Positions 9,918 to 19,910 of a stretch of 64,000 bases of DNA are shown here, in pieces. Below the pieces are notes generated by a model. That model was not told the DNA's origin, searched no databases, and worked only from the letters and a program-made list of their open reading frames with translations. The translations under genes and the position numbers were made by a program. The DNA lies in contig FTLJ01000096.1 of the NCBI GenBank assembly GCA_900155495.1, positions 1 to 64,000 on the forward strand, given 5' to 3'. Each line of letters opens with the position of its first letter. Positions within the stretch are counted from its first letter, which is position 1. This DNA is from Porogramme epimiltina. Taxonomy: Eukaryota > Basidiomycota > Agaricomycetes > Polyporales > Polyporaceae.

Positions 9918-11804
9918 CTAGTATCGTTGGTATGGTGGTGGAAGCGTGGAAGGACGGGATTCCTCGAGACTGTCATCCCCCCCTGGTTCGTCCGAAGGCC
10001 CCCCCGCAATGCGTACACCACCATCTACTTCTACCTGCAAATCGACTGCTCTCCCTGGCCTTTTAACAACGTCTGAATCCGGCACAGGCTCCAATCTTGC
10101 AATCCTACCATCCTCCACTGTGTTGGACGTTTTGATACCGGCTCCTGAAGAGTCATTGTGTGGCCCCCGGAGCTGCGTAGAGGACATTATCTCCAGAACA
10201 GGCGACACAGGGGAGGCGTTTCTTGGCGGAGCCGAACAGTGCTCGGAGGCAATCACGCCAATGGTCGCGCCCACCGAGGACGCAACTTCGTCGTGACCTT
10301 CAAGGGGGTCCTCCTTGCTCCAGAAAGAGTAATTTGATTCGACGAACGACGGCGCCTTGGAGGCAAGGGCGGGGCCGGCGTGAGCTGTAGTACATGTACA
10401 GACCATGAATCAGGGCATAGTATCACGTATACGGCACGAGCCTCACCGTCAAACGACTTTTCTGCCAAGCATGAAGGCTCCGAGCGAGCCCGTCTCACCA
10501 TGCAATAGATAACCATCACAATGAACAACAGCAGCACGGCGCCGCCGATAGAAGTTCCTGCAATGAGTTCAGCACGCGAGGAGTCATGGGACTTCTACAT
10601 ACCCACATATTGATGAGTTATTGGAGTGTAGCTGAGGAGCAAGTACTTACCTGAGCCCTGGCAGAGGTTGGATTCACAGTATTTGCGGATACAGGATCCC
10701 GGACATAGCTGGAATTTGCTATTTGGGAAGATGTAGTGGAACCAATACTCGAGGAGCCTGTCGTAATTGTGTAGCTGGAATTTGTATTGATTGCTAGCTC
10801 CGTGCCCTTAACTATCGTCTTTATCCAGGCACTGTTAGCTTCTGGAAAACGAATCCCCATGATACCACCGCCCCATCCTGCTTTTGAGGCCAGGTCAACA
10901 CATGTGCTGAGCGTTGTAGGATCCATGAAGCCGGTGCTCAGGCTGCCATTATATGTCGGGTCAGCGGTTTTGACTATTACTAGCTTATTGATGTCGAATC
11001 CGTGTTTCGGTATCTCGAGGAGCGCAGTGCCAGGCCAAGCCCCTCCAGAGGTATTCACGAGGCTATCACAGTTCGTATATAACTGCAGGCTGAAGAACTT
11101 GACGTTATACTGTATCTTGAATCAGTACATGCAGGGGCCTCCTGCCAAGAATACGCGAAGTACAGCACAGCGACTCACGAAATCGATCATACTCCCCACG
11201 TTCTGGTTGACCTTCGCATATCCGCCTGCCGGCCAGGAGGTAGAGGGTGCCATCCACCGGGCCCCACAAGAGTGCGCCAGGATATACTCCCCCTGCGGGA
11301 GATGCAGGCGAAGGGTCTGCGTGAAATTGGACAGCCACGCTTCCGCGGTGCCTTTCATGAAAGCATTGCCGTCCCCGTAGCCAACATCGATCCCGTCTAG
11401 ATCATTACTGATCACGAACTGAGCCATTGTTGTAGCGATGTGAACCGGGTCGACCCCCGACGTAGTGGGCGTGTCTGAACTCCCAAAGACAGACACAATG
11501 ACGCTAATCCCTGCAGCCGCGTACTCCGCTTTCTTGACCTTCCGCTCCTCTAGAGAAAGCCCCACGAACGCCTTGACTTGTTCGGTGGGACCTGATAAGG
11601 TCAGAGACGTAAGTGCAATGATATTGTACCCCTTGTTCCAAAATAAGTCGAACAATCACTAATATCACCCATTGTGCTTACGGAAAGTTGGTCGAAGACG
11701 GGGTCCGGGAAAACAGCTGAGACGGTCGAATCCGTATTGTAAACCCCGAACACCGGCCTCGGAATAGGTGTTCTGGCTCGGGGAGAAGGAGAGGTCGTGG
11801 ACAT
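9918..11804 (-). CDS. Type B membrane protein: catalytically altered GH18 ectodomain on the shared cytoplasmic tail
   Basis: Five exons: 11804-11682, 11631-11179, 11109-about 10647, 10557-10447, 10384-9918 (about 538 aa). Residues ~15-305 follow a fungal GH18 (chitinase-type TIM barrel): GYNIIALTSLTLSG, EYAAAGISVIVSVFGSSDTP, LDGIDVGYGDGNAF, EAWLSNFTQTLRLHLPQGEY, SMIDF|YNVKFFS, SGGAWPGTALLEIP, KAGWGGGIMGIRFPEANSAW. In active GH18 the signature is DGxDxDxE; here it reads DGIDVGYG, so the third Asp and the catalytic Glu (about residues 125 and 127) are both Gly, and hydrolysis is not expected. A Ser/Thr stalk, a membrane segment (about 348-368) and a tail with EVDGGVRIAGGPSDE and STLPPPYQRY follow. 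The donor of intron 3 is uncertain: GTAAGT at 10650 breaks the frame, while a GTACTT four bases on restores it. No signal peptide at the chosen ATG. Confidence 0.8.
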
Positions 11805-12481
11805 TGTGGGCCTGGGAAGTACGTGCAGTCGGAGGCGATGAGGAAAGAGAAAATGCGGGGGAAAGAGAAGATGCGGGGGAAAGAGAAAGAGAGTATTGCA
11901 GGCCTACGAGCGAAAGCGTACGAAGCTTTTATAAGACGTGTGCCATATGTCCAAAAATACATAGAACCAACAAAAACATACCAACACTCCATGTCTGAGA
12001 TATCATCCCACAAGGGAGAAGGCCGACGGTACCCATGTCACATATCTCGCACAGCAGCTCTTCGAAAGATGTGGGTTGCGGTGCTTTCCATACGAGTGGT
12101 ACCCTCCTGCTCGGCAGTAGGTATCGTGTCAGCCTCTCTCTAGAGAATGCAAAGGGACGAACCATAGTGACCCCCCAAACAACAAGTTTCACACTGGCGT
12201 CTTCCATGTGTAGCAACAGTTTTTCAGGCTTCATCAACAAATATAGCGGCAATTATGGTAACCTCCGACAGACGCGAAGCCATTGCGTCCTCGCCTTCGA
12301 CCACTCGTCAGTAAATCAACGAAGACCATCATATTTGATCGTACAGCCGAGGGGTATACATGAAAACCAATCTAAAAATATTCGTTAGCATGCGGTAGAC
12401 GCGCATACAATGTGAACCCGACCCACTCAATAGTCAGACCCACCGCGAAACGGTAAGAACCACAGAATGTGTCCGCTCCAG
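11805..12481. other. Intergenic with minisatellite
   Basis: Upstream region of the GH18-like gene (repeat at 11843-11893) and 3' side of the type E gene ending at 12482. Base composition changes abruptly near 12.45 kb to strongly GC-rich. No gene supported. Confidence 0.5.
11843..11893. repeat. 18-base minisatellite, about 2.8 units
   Basis: Units at 11843-11860 and 11861-11878 differ by one base (GAAAGAGAAAATGCGGGG against ...AAGATGCGGGG); a partial third unit runs to 11893. It lies about 40-90 bases upstream of the start codon of the GH18-like gene, so in its promoter or 5' leader. Confidence 0.85.
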
Positions 12482-13819
12482 TCACCTCCTAGCATTGTAC
12501 AACGGCGGGAGCATCGCGTCGACCTCGGCATCCAAACCTTCTCTTCGCCTGCCGGATTTCAAGGGTCCCCCATCCAACCGCACGCCGCCATCTCTCGACC
12601 GCCTCGCCTGCCCACCTCCCCGCGCCCTCCTCTCCCTCTCCCGTTCCCGTTCACCGGTAGCATCGCCCCTCTCCACACTCCGACTCCGGCTCCGGCTCGA
12701 CCCAACCCTCCCCCACCCCTCCGCGCGCAGCGCCGCCACCACAGCTTCTTCCCGTCCACGTCCCCCCTCTCTCCTCCTACCACCTCTCTCCCCAACGTGC
12801 TCCCTCGAACCCCCTCCGCTCTGCCCCTCCTGCCTTGCATCCTCACCCGCCTCCCCGCCCCCCAGTGCGGCCGGCATCGGCAACGGCCGCACGCCCGGCA
12901 TCGGCGGGAGCGGGTGCGCCACGAGGTCGACCACGTCGCCGCCGACGGAGCGGCGCGTGCGGTACGACGGCGGGAGCGTCGACGCGGTCGCGCCGGACGC
13001 GTCGCTGTAGAACGACGCGTACGTCGCGAGCGACGCCGCCACGGACTGGCGCGCCGCGCGCTCGGGTGGGGCTTGTTCGGCTGGGGGCGACCAGGGCGAA
13101 GGCGCAGGCGAGGGCGGCGGGGATGGGGAAGGGGTTTGGGAGGGCCCCGGGGTGGGGAGGAGGAGCGCGGGCGCGAGCGACGGGGAGTCTTGCGTGAGCG
13201 CGGCGGCGAGGGCGGAGTAGCGCGCCGCCTGCGAGTGCCGCGAGTGCGAATGCGCGGGGTCGGGAATGGGATAGGGTTCAGCGTGGTCATGTGACTGCGC
13301 ACGGGAGAGCTCGGCCGGGCCGCGGCGTGTATGCGCCACGGCGGCGGCGGAGAGCGGGGAGAGCGGGGGCGTAAGATACGCGTCGTAGCTTGCGGCGTAG
13401 AACGAGTGGAGACGGTTCGGGACGAGCGGGTCCTTGGGGCCGATGGGCGAGCCGGGCGGGTGTGGGGACGACGACCACGAGAGCGTCGCGTGCTTGTAGA
13501 CCTCCCCAAGCTCGAGATCGAGCCCTGGTTTGGACGTGCCCGGCGACGCCGGTGCTGTCGGTGTTCGCAGTGGCGGGGAAGCGTCGGGCACGAGGCGACC
13601 TGCACAAAAGGGAACAGAAACGCTAAGATCGCGCAGGGCACTTCGGGACGACCGCCACTCACCTCCATCCTTGGCCTTCCGCCGACAGGAGCACCGGAGG
13701 CTCTTCAGCCACCGCGGCTTGTACCAGAACGTGCATACTACGGCGACGATAGCAACGACCGCGACCGCCACGGCGACGCCGATGCCCGGGACACCAAGGA
13801 TCACAGGGCGCACGCCCAT
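12482..13819 (-). CDS. Type E minimal-ectodomain membrane protein with DGGVRLDGGP tail
   Basis: Two exons, 13819-13663 and 13599-12482 (424 aa), a phase-1 intron of 63 bases that contains no in-frame stop. Only about 8 residues precede the membrane segment (about 8-31, MGVRPVILGVPGIG...), which ends in WYKPRWLKSLRCSCRRKAK. The 370-residue tail holds LDLELGEVYKH, KDPLVPNRLHSFYAASYDAY, a long Pro/Ser-rich stretch, STLPPSYRTRRS, ALRAEGWGRVGSS, an Arg/Glu/Gly-rich segment, RRSRDGGVRLDGGP and the end AMLPPLYNARR. ELGE, LVPNRL, TLPPSYRTRRS and AxGWGR are all shared with 53648-54767. Third codon positions are almost all G or C. Probably membrane-anchored with a large cytoplasmic interaction tail (inference). 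Confidence 0.8.
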   Translation of the reverse strand: MGVRPVILGVPGIGVAVAVAVVAIVAVVCTFWYKPRWLKSLRCSCRRKAKDGGEWRSSRSALRDLSVSVPFCAGRLVPDASPPLRTPTAPASPGTSKPGLDLELGEVYKHATLSWSSSPHPPGSPIGPKDPLVPNRLHSFYAASYDAYLTPPLSPLSAAAVAHTRRGPAELSRAQSHDHAEPYPIPDPAHSHSRHSQAARYSALAAALTQDSPSLAPALLLPTPGPSQTPSPSPPPSPAPSPWSPPAEQAPPERAARQSVAASLATYASFYSDASGATASTLPPSYRTRRSVGGDVVDLVAHPLPPMPGVRPLPMPAALGGGEAGEDARQEGQSGGGSREHVGERGGRRREGGRGREEAVVAALRAEGWGRVGSSRSRSRSVERGDATGERERERERRARGGGQARRSRDGGVRLDGGPLKSGRRREGLDAEVDAMLPPLYNARR

Positions 13820-14639
13820 GCTTCGCGCCAACCACAACCGAAAACGAGTGACTGTAAGACAGAGAAGTGAGACAAGGGCAGACAACGCCAGAGCCGCCCA
13901 CGAGCAGACGACGAGAACGAGCGAGCAAGCGGGGAGCGGGGAGGGAAGGATCAACAGAGGAACAGGCACCGACGCGCGCAACCGCCACCTCTTTAGCTCG
14001 AGCCTGATCGAACCCGCGCCGCTCCACGCCCGTACGTAACCCGCCCGACGGGATGTGGGAACAGTTGTGGTCGCCGGATCGCAGCCGCCCGCGCGCGGGA
14101 CTACCAGAGCCTGACGGCCGCGGCGGTCTCCCGGCATCCGTGGTGGTGGCGTTCGCGCACGCGAGGCTTAGGGCTCGCGGGTGTGTTCGCTGTTGACCAT
14201 GGAGCGTCGGACGCCGATTGCTGATTATACGCGCGCACAACGGCCGCGCGACGCATGGGCGCGGGGGGCGCGGCGGCATAGAGACGGCCGCTGGGCTGAT
14301 AAACAAGAAGCGAAAAGCGCGCCCGCCGCTCGAGCAGAAGGTGGAGTGGGAGCGGGCGCAGGACAACAGAGGTGGGAGCGGGCGTGGCGGAAGCTCGTCG
14401 AGGGGAAAGCACCCGCGCGAAGCCGGGCGCGCGACGTGATCATTCGTGATGCGGCGACGCCTCCCGGGCGTCCGTCCGCGACGTCTTTGACCGCCAGGCT
14501 CGTAAGTACATAAACACGTCAGTACACGACATAGACTACAGCCACAGGAACCCGTCAGCCTATATGCGCCCGCGGAGATGCGGACTCTGCTCACCTGTTC
14601 GTAATCGCACAACAACACTGCTCCCTGTTCCCTGTTCCT
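13820..14639. other. Intergenic, GC-rich, no supported gene
   Basis: Between two minus-strand type E genes. Long open frames on both strands here are expected from the very high GC content and share no motif with known families. Includes the upstream region of the gene at 12482-13819. Confidence 0.5.
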
Positions 14640-15750
14640 TCAAAATCGCCCTCCGTAGTACGATCGTTCATACGCCGGGTCCGCCCGCGCGCCTCCATAC
14701 GCCTCCTGCGGGAGCCCCGCGCCCGGCGCGCCGTACGCCTCTTGCGGGTACGCAGCGGTGCTCGGCGCGCTGCCGTTCGAGTGATGGCGGTGGTGGTGAT
14801 GATGCTTACGCGTGCCCTCGTCCCTCGACCCCGCGCGCCCTGCCGACGAGTCCGCCCTCCGCCTGCTCGAGCTCCGCCTCTCCCGCTCCCTCTCCCTCTC
14901 CCGCCCCTGCTCCCGCTCCCCCCGCCCCGGCGCCTGCATCGCCGCTGCGAGCAAGTCGCTCGTGCGCTGCTCGTACTCCCTATCTCCCCGTTGCTGTTGT
15001 TGCTGTTGTTGCAGCACCGCGCGCCCCGGGTCCTCCGGCGCACGTGGGAGCGGGTTCGCCGCGAGGTACTCCCTGATCCGCTGCGACGGCGGCTGCACTG
15101 GCTGCTGCTGCTGCTGGCCATACCCCTGCCCCCACGCCTGCGGGGGCGGCACGGTCTCCGCGGTGCGCACCGAGGCGCCGTCGCCGGCGACCGCCGCGGT
15201 CGACCACTGCGGCGACAGCGTGGACGGCAGCGGGCGGTCGCGGTCCTGGTCGCGGTCGTACGACGCGGATCCCGCGGGCCCTGTGGCGTACGCAGCGCCC
15301 ACCGGGACCGCGTAGGGGCGCGCGAGGGCCGCGGGGGGCACGCGGGGGGGCTGCACGGCGGCGCTGCTCGCGGACGGGGCTTTTGGGGGGTGGCCGTAGG
15401 GGATGGAGGCGGGGGGCATGGGGGCGCGGGCGTCCTTGGGGGGCAGCGTGGGTGCGCGCGAGGGCGCGGGCGACGCGACGTGTCCGAGCTCGACGTCCGG
15501 CCTGTGCGTCGCGGGCGGGGGTAGGGAGGGATCTGCGCGGCGGACGCGTTTGTTCGCATGCGCCCTCGACGACGTAACCGTAAATGTGGGCGTGCTCACC
15601 AGACGCCGCCGCCGCTTTTCTCGCCTTTGCCTTTTTCTCCTGCCGGGGGCTCCACCAGAACGAGTAGAGGACTGCGAAGAGGGCGATGAGGCCGGCTACG
15701 ATGCCGACGCCGAGACCGGGAAGACTCTCGACGGTTTTGCTGAGCCCCAT
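14640..15750 (-). CDS. Type E-like membrane protein with polyglutamine and Arg/Glu low-complexity tail
   Basis: Two exons, 15750-15600 and 15532-14640 (347 aa), phase-1 intron of 67 bases right after the membrane exon, as in the type E genes. Residues 1-10 (MGLSKTVESL) precede a membrane segment at about 11-33 ending SFWWSPRQEKKAKARK. The tail begins DPSLPPPATHRPDVELGH, sharing the ELG element of its neighbours, then is Pro/Ala-rich, with two short Gln runs, a REREREREE-like charged stretch, a His run and a repeated PQEAYGAPGAG / PQEAYGGARAD near the end (SYYGGRF). There is no DGGVRL and no clear PPxY. The tail is probably disordered; a scaffold role is inference. Confidence 0.7.
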
Positions 15751-17390
15751 GGATGTCTGCGGGAACCGGGTAAGAGGGCTGCCCGGGGGAGGAGGGCGTG
15801 AAAGGGAACAACGGACCGTCGAGCGTGATGCACGATTTGATGGACGGGTGTGTGAGGGGGGACGAGCGAGGAGGGAAGGATCACGTTCAAGGTTGGGAGG
15901 GCGGGATGGGGGTCGGAGGTGCGCAGCAGGCGTCGGAGACAAGGCCACGACCAGGAAGCATGGAAGCGACCGGGGCGTCTAGAGTCTAGACAGTCAGGTG
16001 AGGGGAAAGGCTCCGACATTCGCGTCCATCAAGTGGCAGAGTCGAGAGAGAGGCCGAAAATTAGGACGCACCCTCTGGTTGGCTCCAGAGCGCGGCGGGG
16101 GAGACTCAATCAAGGGCGAAAACAGATTAGACGGGGGTTAGATCCCGGTGCCTGCGGCGGCAGACGACAAGGTTGGATGAGGTTCACTCGGAGAGCGCCC
16201 CCTCGACAAGACGACGTCTGACGCTGGGCCGTGCAGGGAGACGGTGAGCGCGCGGTGTTTGCGGCCATGGCCAGTGCCCCACGTCCTCGTCGTGACGGGG
16301 TCGAGTGGACCGGGAGCGCTCGAGGGAGGATACCGGAGGATGATGTCAACCGCCTCGACCTCTTCGAAGCCTCTCCCCGGCCTCCTCGGAACGCCTCCTC
16401 GGTCCGTTGTCACGCCAAGCCCTCCGGGGAGTGCGTCACAATGCACGTGATGAGGAGTCACGGCTTACCCTCGCAACTCCCGACGCGTCCTCAAGGACGT
16501 CCACGGCTTTGCGCTCGCCCGGTGCCATCTCAGTGATCTCACTGGCAGCCCATGCTTGGATCCTCGCCGCGTCCCCCACGCCTGTCTCTCTAATTGTACT
16601 CAATATGCCCATAGCCCTCCCTTCTCCGTCTGAGAGTGCCGCAACCCGCAACGGCTTCAAACCTACATGCGCCATTTCCTCCAGCATGCACCCCTGTGAC
16701 TTCTCCTTCTCATGATCGAACCTTTCTCTTACCCTGCTTCTAGTAGCTGCTCTCCGCCCGTCTCTACGGCCCTCGACGGCCCTATCCGCCACCGGCCAGC
16801 ACTCTCCTGCGCCCACACGGCGTCCTCGCCCTCCGCACAGCCCCCCCATTCAAAATAACCCATCGTCCTGCCCTCCGAAGCACATCATCCCAACCCGTCC
16901 AACAGAATACCGCCTCTAGCCCCCTCCCCGTCCACTGCCCTTACGCAATCCTCCTCCTTCTTTCCCTCATTTCCTTCCCCCGTTCGCACGTCTCCATGGT
17001 AAACCGTCCATCCCGCCAGCACGCCTGTCTCGTGCCGCCCAACCGCCTGCTCCCCCGCCCGCCCACCCCGCTTCTGATTCACTTCAGGTCAATTGCGAGG
17101 ATCACTCCATACCCGACGCTTCTCGTCAACATCCGATCCACACCCGGTCCACATCCTGCATCTCGCCATGCTCTACGTCGACGCCATACATATACGCTCG
17201 ACGCTCGCCGACCTCCTCTCCCCATTCGTCTTCACTTCTCTCTTCCTTCCACCCCGGCCTGGTGCTACCCGTCCATTGTCCAATCCTTGCAGCGCAAGCT
17301 TCTCACTCGCATACCCACCCCCCTCTCCCACTCGCCCTCCTCTCCGCCCCCCACTTCACGCCCCCCAACCCTTCGCGACCGGTCGCCACC
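15751..17390. other. Intergenic, GC- then CT-rich, no defended gene
   Basis: Separates divergent genes (14640-15750 minus, 17391-18128 plus). A minus-strand frame at 16436-16849 has plausible composition and a GTAAGC donor at its end, but no acceptor in a compatible open frame nearby, so I leave it unannotated. The last 400 bases are a pyrimidine-rich plus-strand stretch typical of a fungal promoter and 5' leader. Confidence 0.45.
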
Positions 17391-18128
17391 ATGATGTCCC
17401 GCATCGCCGTCTTCCTCTTCGCCTTCCTCTACCTTCTCGCAGGCTCCCGGATCTACGCCGGTAAGCCCCCCTTTCCACACGCCCCCCGGCTACGTCTACG
17501 TAACCCGTGCACTGACACAAACAAACCCGTCTTCTTTCCGCACACATTGCACGCATACACACAGCCCCCGCCCGCGAGATCGCAGCGCGCCAGATCGGAA
17601 ACATCCAGTGCAACATCGACCGCCTCGCCATCGTCGGCGGCCTCGCGGGCCTCCAGAAGACCCTCGGCGGCATCGACGCCGGCGAGTACGTCCCCCCCCT
17701 TCCCTCCCTCTCGCCTTTCCCCTCGTCCCCCGCTCACGCCCGCCCTCTTCCTCCCCCGCTAGCGACGCGACGACCGCCGCGGGCGTGCAGTCCGTCCAGG
17801 ACTCCGTGACGGGCGCGCAGGGCGCGATCGGCGTCATCGCCAAGGCGCTCCTCACCGGCCAGACCGCCCCCGCCGACGCGCGCGACCAGGTCGCGGGCAA
17901 CCTCACCGCCGCGACCCAGACGCTCTCCGGCCTCAGCTCGTGCGTGTCTCTCACTTCTTCTCCCCTTCCTCTTTCCCTTTCTTTGCTAGTCCGAGATGAA
18001 TGGGCGCTGACGCTCTGCGCCCCGCACGCAGGACGGACCCGACCGTGTCCGCGGCGCTCTCGAAGGCGAGCACGCAGCTCGACAAGTCCGCGCAGGCGGG
18101 CGAGGGCGTCGTCGCGAACTGCAAGTAG
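17391..18128 (+). CDS. Small secreted helical protein, HsbA-like (hydrophobic surface-binding protein A family)
   Basis: Four exons: 17391-17460, 17565-17685, 17763-17939, 18032-18128 (154 aa). The N-terminus MMSRIAVFLFAFLYLLAGSR is a clear signal peptide. The mature part is an Ala/Gly/Gln/Ser-rich helical protein: QIGNIQCNIDRLAIVGGLAG, DATTAAGVQSVQDSVTGAQGAI, ARDQVAGNLTAATQTLSGLSS, ALSKASTQLDKSAQAGEGVV, ending NCK. That pattern and length fit the HsbA-like cell-wall/hydrophobin-associated proteins of fungi (family assignment by resemblance, not by search). Two cysteines only, near the start and end of the mature chain, could pair. Probably secreted to the hyphal surface. No known partner among the neighbours. 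Confidence 0.75.
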
Positions 18129-18461
18129 GCCCGGCCGGGCGCGCGCGCAGAGTGGATTGATGATCTCACGAGAGACTGGGGTCCGCGACGAGCGAACGAC
18201 CAGGGACTGGACACTGTCAATGGACCTTGGACTCCTCCGCACGTGTACTGGCGTACTAGTGTGTACCACTGCCAATGAGAGGTGTTTACGATAAGCCCGG
18301 GCTAGATTTCCCCGAGTGAACTAGTAAGCGAGGCCGCGAAGGGACGTACACGTACGGCCGTAAGATACAAAAGAAACCGAAGTGAAGATGAAGAAACGCA
18401 TTGGTAGAGCCCTCCCAAACAAGACAACAAACGCGGCCCCGGGCCCGGCAAGACCCACAAC
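18129..18461. other. Convergent intergenic
   Basis: 3' ends of the plus-strand HsbA-like gene and the minus-strand type A gene face each other here. Nothing else seen. Confidence 0.6.
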
Positions 18462-19910
18462 TCAATAGCGATGGTACGGCGGCGGCCTGGTCCCCTCCCC
18501 GCGCTCGGCCCACCCAGCCTCCTCGGGGAGCATATCCGGCGGGCCTCCAGCAAGGCGCACGCCCCCGTCGACCGCCTCGCGGCCCGACCCACGCAGCCGC
18601 TCCGCCGCCGCCTCGCCCGCCTTCTCCGCGCCCGCAGCCCCGCTCCGCGCCGCCTCCGCAGGAGCGGACACCGCCGTCGCCCCGCTCAACCGCGGCGGGA
18701 GGGGCGCCACGTCCTCACCCGGGGCCGAAGCCGCGCGCGACGCGGGCGCACTTGGCGTAGTCGCGTCGCTGGCGACGACGCCGTGCGCCTTGCCGCGGTA
18801 CCCGTACGCGGGGAACGCGGCGGGGCTCACGGAGCGCGAGGGCAGGCCGCTGCTGCCTTCGTCCTTGAAGCCCGCGGCGGCGGGGGCCACGTCCTCGTCG
18901 AGCACCGCGCGCACCGAGCGGCGGTATTTCTCGGGGCGGAGCGCGGGGAAGCCGTCTGACATGTATATGTCAGCCAGGATCCGACGAGAGGAGGGACACG
19001 CGCGAAGAGAGGGGGAGGGAGGGAGGGAAAAGGGCGCTGGCTCACCTTCGTCGAGGAGCGCGCTACGCCCGCGCCTCCGTCTCCACCACCACCACGCCCC
19101 GAGGAGCGCCAGGAGGAGGACCGCAACGCCCACACCGATGCCCGCGTACGCGCCTGCCCCGGGGCCTTTTGCGGCTGAGGACCCGCTCGCGTCGCTGGCG
19201 TTCGAGCCGCCCGTGGCAGCGGACGCGTCGGAGTCCGTCGTGGTCGCGGAGCCACTGAGCGCGCTGGGGTTGGGGCCGGTGGTGGACGCGCCGCTCGACA
19301 GGCTCGTCGGGTTGGCGGAGCTGCTCGTGTCGCTCGCGCCGCTCGTCGTGCTGGCCGCGTTGCCTATCGTGCTGGGTACGTTGCTCGTCGTGCTGGCCTC
19401 GTTGTTTGTCGTGCTGGCCACTGATGCCGGCGCGGACGTCGTCGTCGCTCCAGAGCCCGCGGCGGGGGCGTCCAGGACGACTTCGAAGAAGTCGAGGAGG
19501 AGCGACTGGCCATGGTTCGTGATCGTGAGGGTGTGCGCGCCGTCCGAGACGGTGTTGTTGTAGAAGAGAACCTGGTGCTGCTGCAGGCCTTGCGCGTTTG
19601 GCTTGATGTAGAACGTAGACGTGCCGTCGAGGTTGAATGTCGCGTTGATGTGGTCTGCGGGGAGGCGCTGCCCGAACACTTGGATGGATGTACCTGGATT
19701 GCCATGAGACGGGTGACGGACACGCGACACGGGAGTCCGCGCACCAGTGAATTTGTACGTGGCGAACGCGCCGTCTTGCGTAGTCGACGTTACTGTCCCG
19801 TCATTGCCTTGAGGGTCAGAGCCCAACGACCATCCAGCACTATACGAGATCGACGAGTCCCTGTCGTCCACGACCGTAGGGGCGCCCCTCCTCCCAAGTA
19901 CAGCCCGCAT
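18462..19910 (-). CDS. Single-pass membrane protein, type A ectodomain, DGGVRLAGGP...RPPPYHRY tail
   Basis: Three exons, 19910-19745, 19693-19046, 18955-18462 (435 aa), phase-1 introns of 51 and 90 bases. Ectodomain: GAPTVVDDRDSSISYSAGW, ATYKFTG|TSIQVFGQRLPADHI, NATFNLDGTSTFYIKPNAQG, HTLTITNHGQSLLLDFFEVV. A long Ser/Thr/Ala stalk follows, then a membrane segment at about 238-258 that ends in four Trp and four Arg (WWWWRRRRGR). The tail carries LRPEKYRRS, FPAYGYRGK, AVDGGVRLAGGPPD and the end TRPPPYHRY. The reading frame is also open across both introns, so unspliced RNA could be translated. No signal peptide at this ATG; MR-x-x-LxRRGAP is also how the paralogue at 21680-23327 starts. GC-rich codon use compared with its paralogues. 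Confidence 0.85.
   Translation of the reverse strand: MRAVLGRRGAPTVVDDRDSSISYSAGWSLGSDPQGNDGTVTSTTQDGAFATYKFTGARTPVSRVRHPSHGNPGTSIQVFGQRLPADHINATFNLDGTSTFYIKPNAQGLQQHQVLFYNNTVSDGAHTLTITNHGQSLLLDFFEVVLDAPAAGSGATTTSAPASVASTTNNEASTTSNVPSTIGNAASTTSGASDTSSSANPTSLSSGASTTGPNPSALSGSATTTDSDASAATGGSNASDASGSSAAKGPGAGAYAGIGVGVAVLLLALLGAWWWWRRRRGRSALLDEGEPAPFSLPPSPSLRACPSSRRILADIYMSDGFPALRPEKYRRSVRAVLDEDVAPAAAGFKDEGSSGLPSRSVSPAAFPAYGYRGKAHGVVASDATTPSAPASRAASAPGEDVAPLPPRLSGATAVSAPAEAARSGAAGAEKAGEAAAERLRGSGREAVDGGVRLAGGPPDMLPEEAGWAERGEGTRPPPYHRY

Noticed and set aside
12467..13294. Long plus-strand open frame opposite the type E gene
   Set aside because: Arg/Pro-rich shadow frame produced by the very GC-rich minus-strand coding sequence; no domain, and the minus frame carries conserved family motifs.
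14742..15524. Plus-strand open frames opposite 14640-15750
   Set aside because: Same explanation: antisense shadows in GC-rich DNA, with low-complexity Arg/Leu content.
16436..16849. Minus-strand frame of about 137 codons with a GTAAGC donor near its end
   Set aside because: Composition is plausible, but no compatible acceptor or continuing open frame was found downstream, and no family resemblance.
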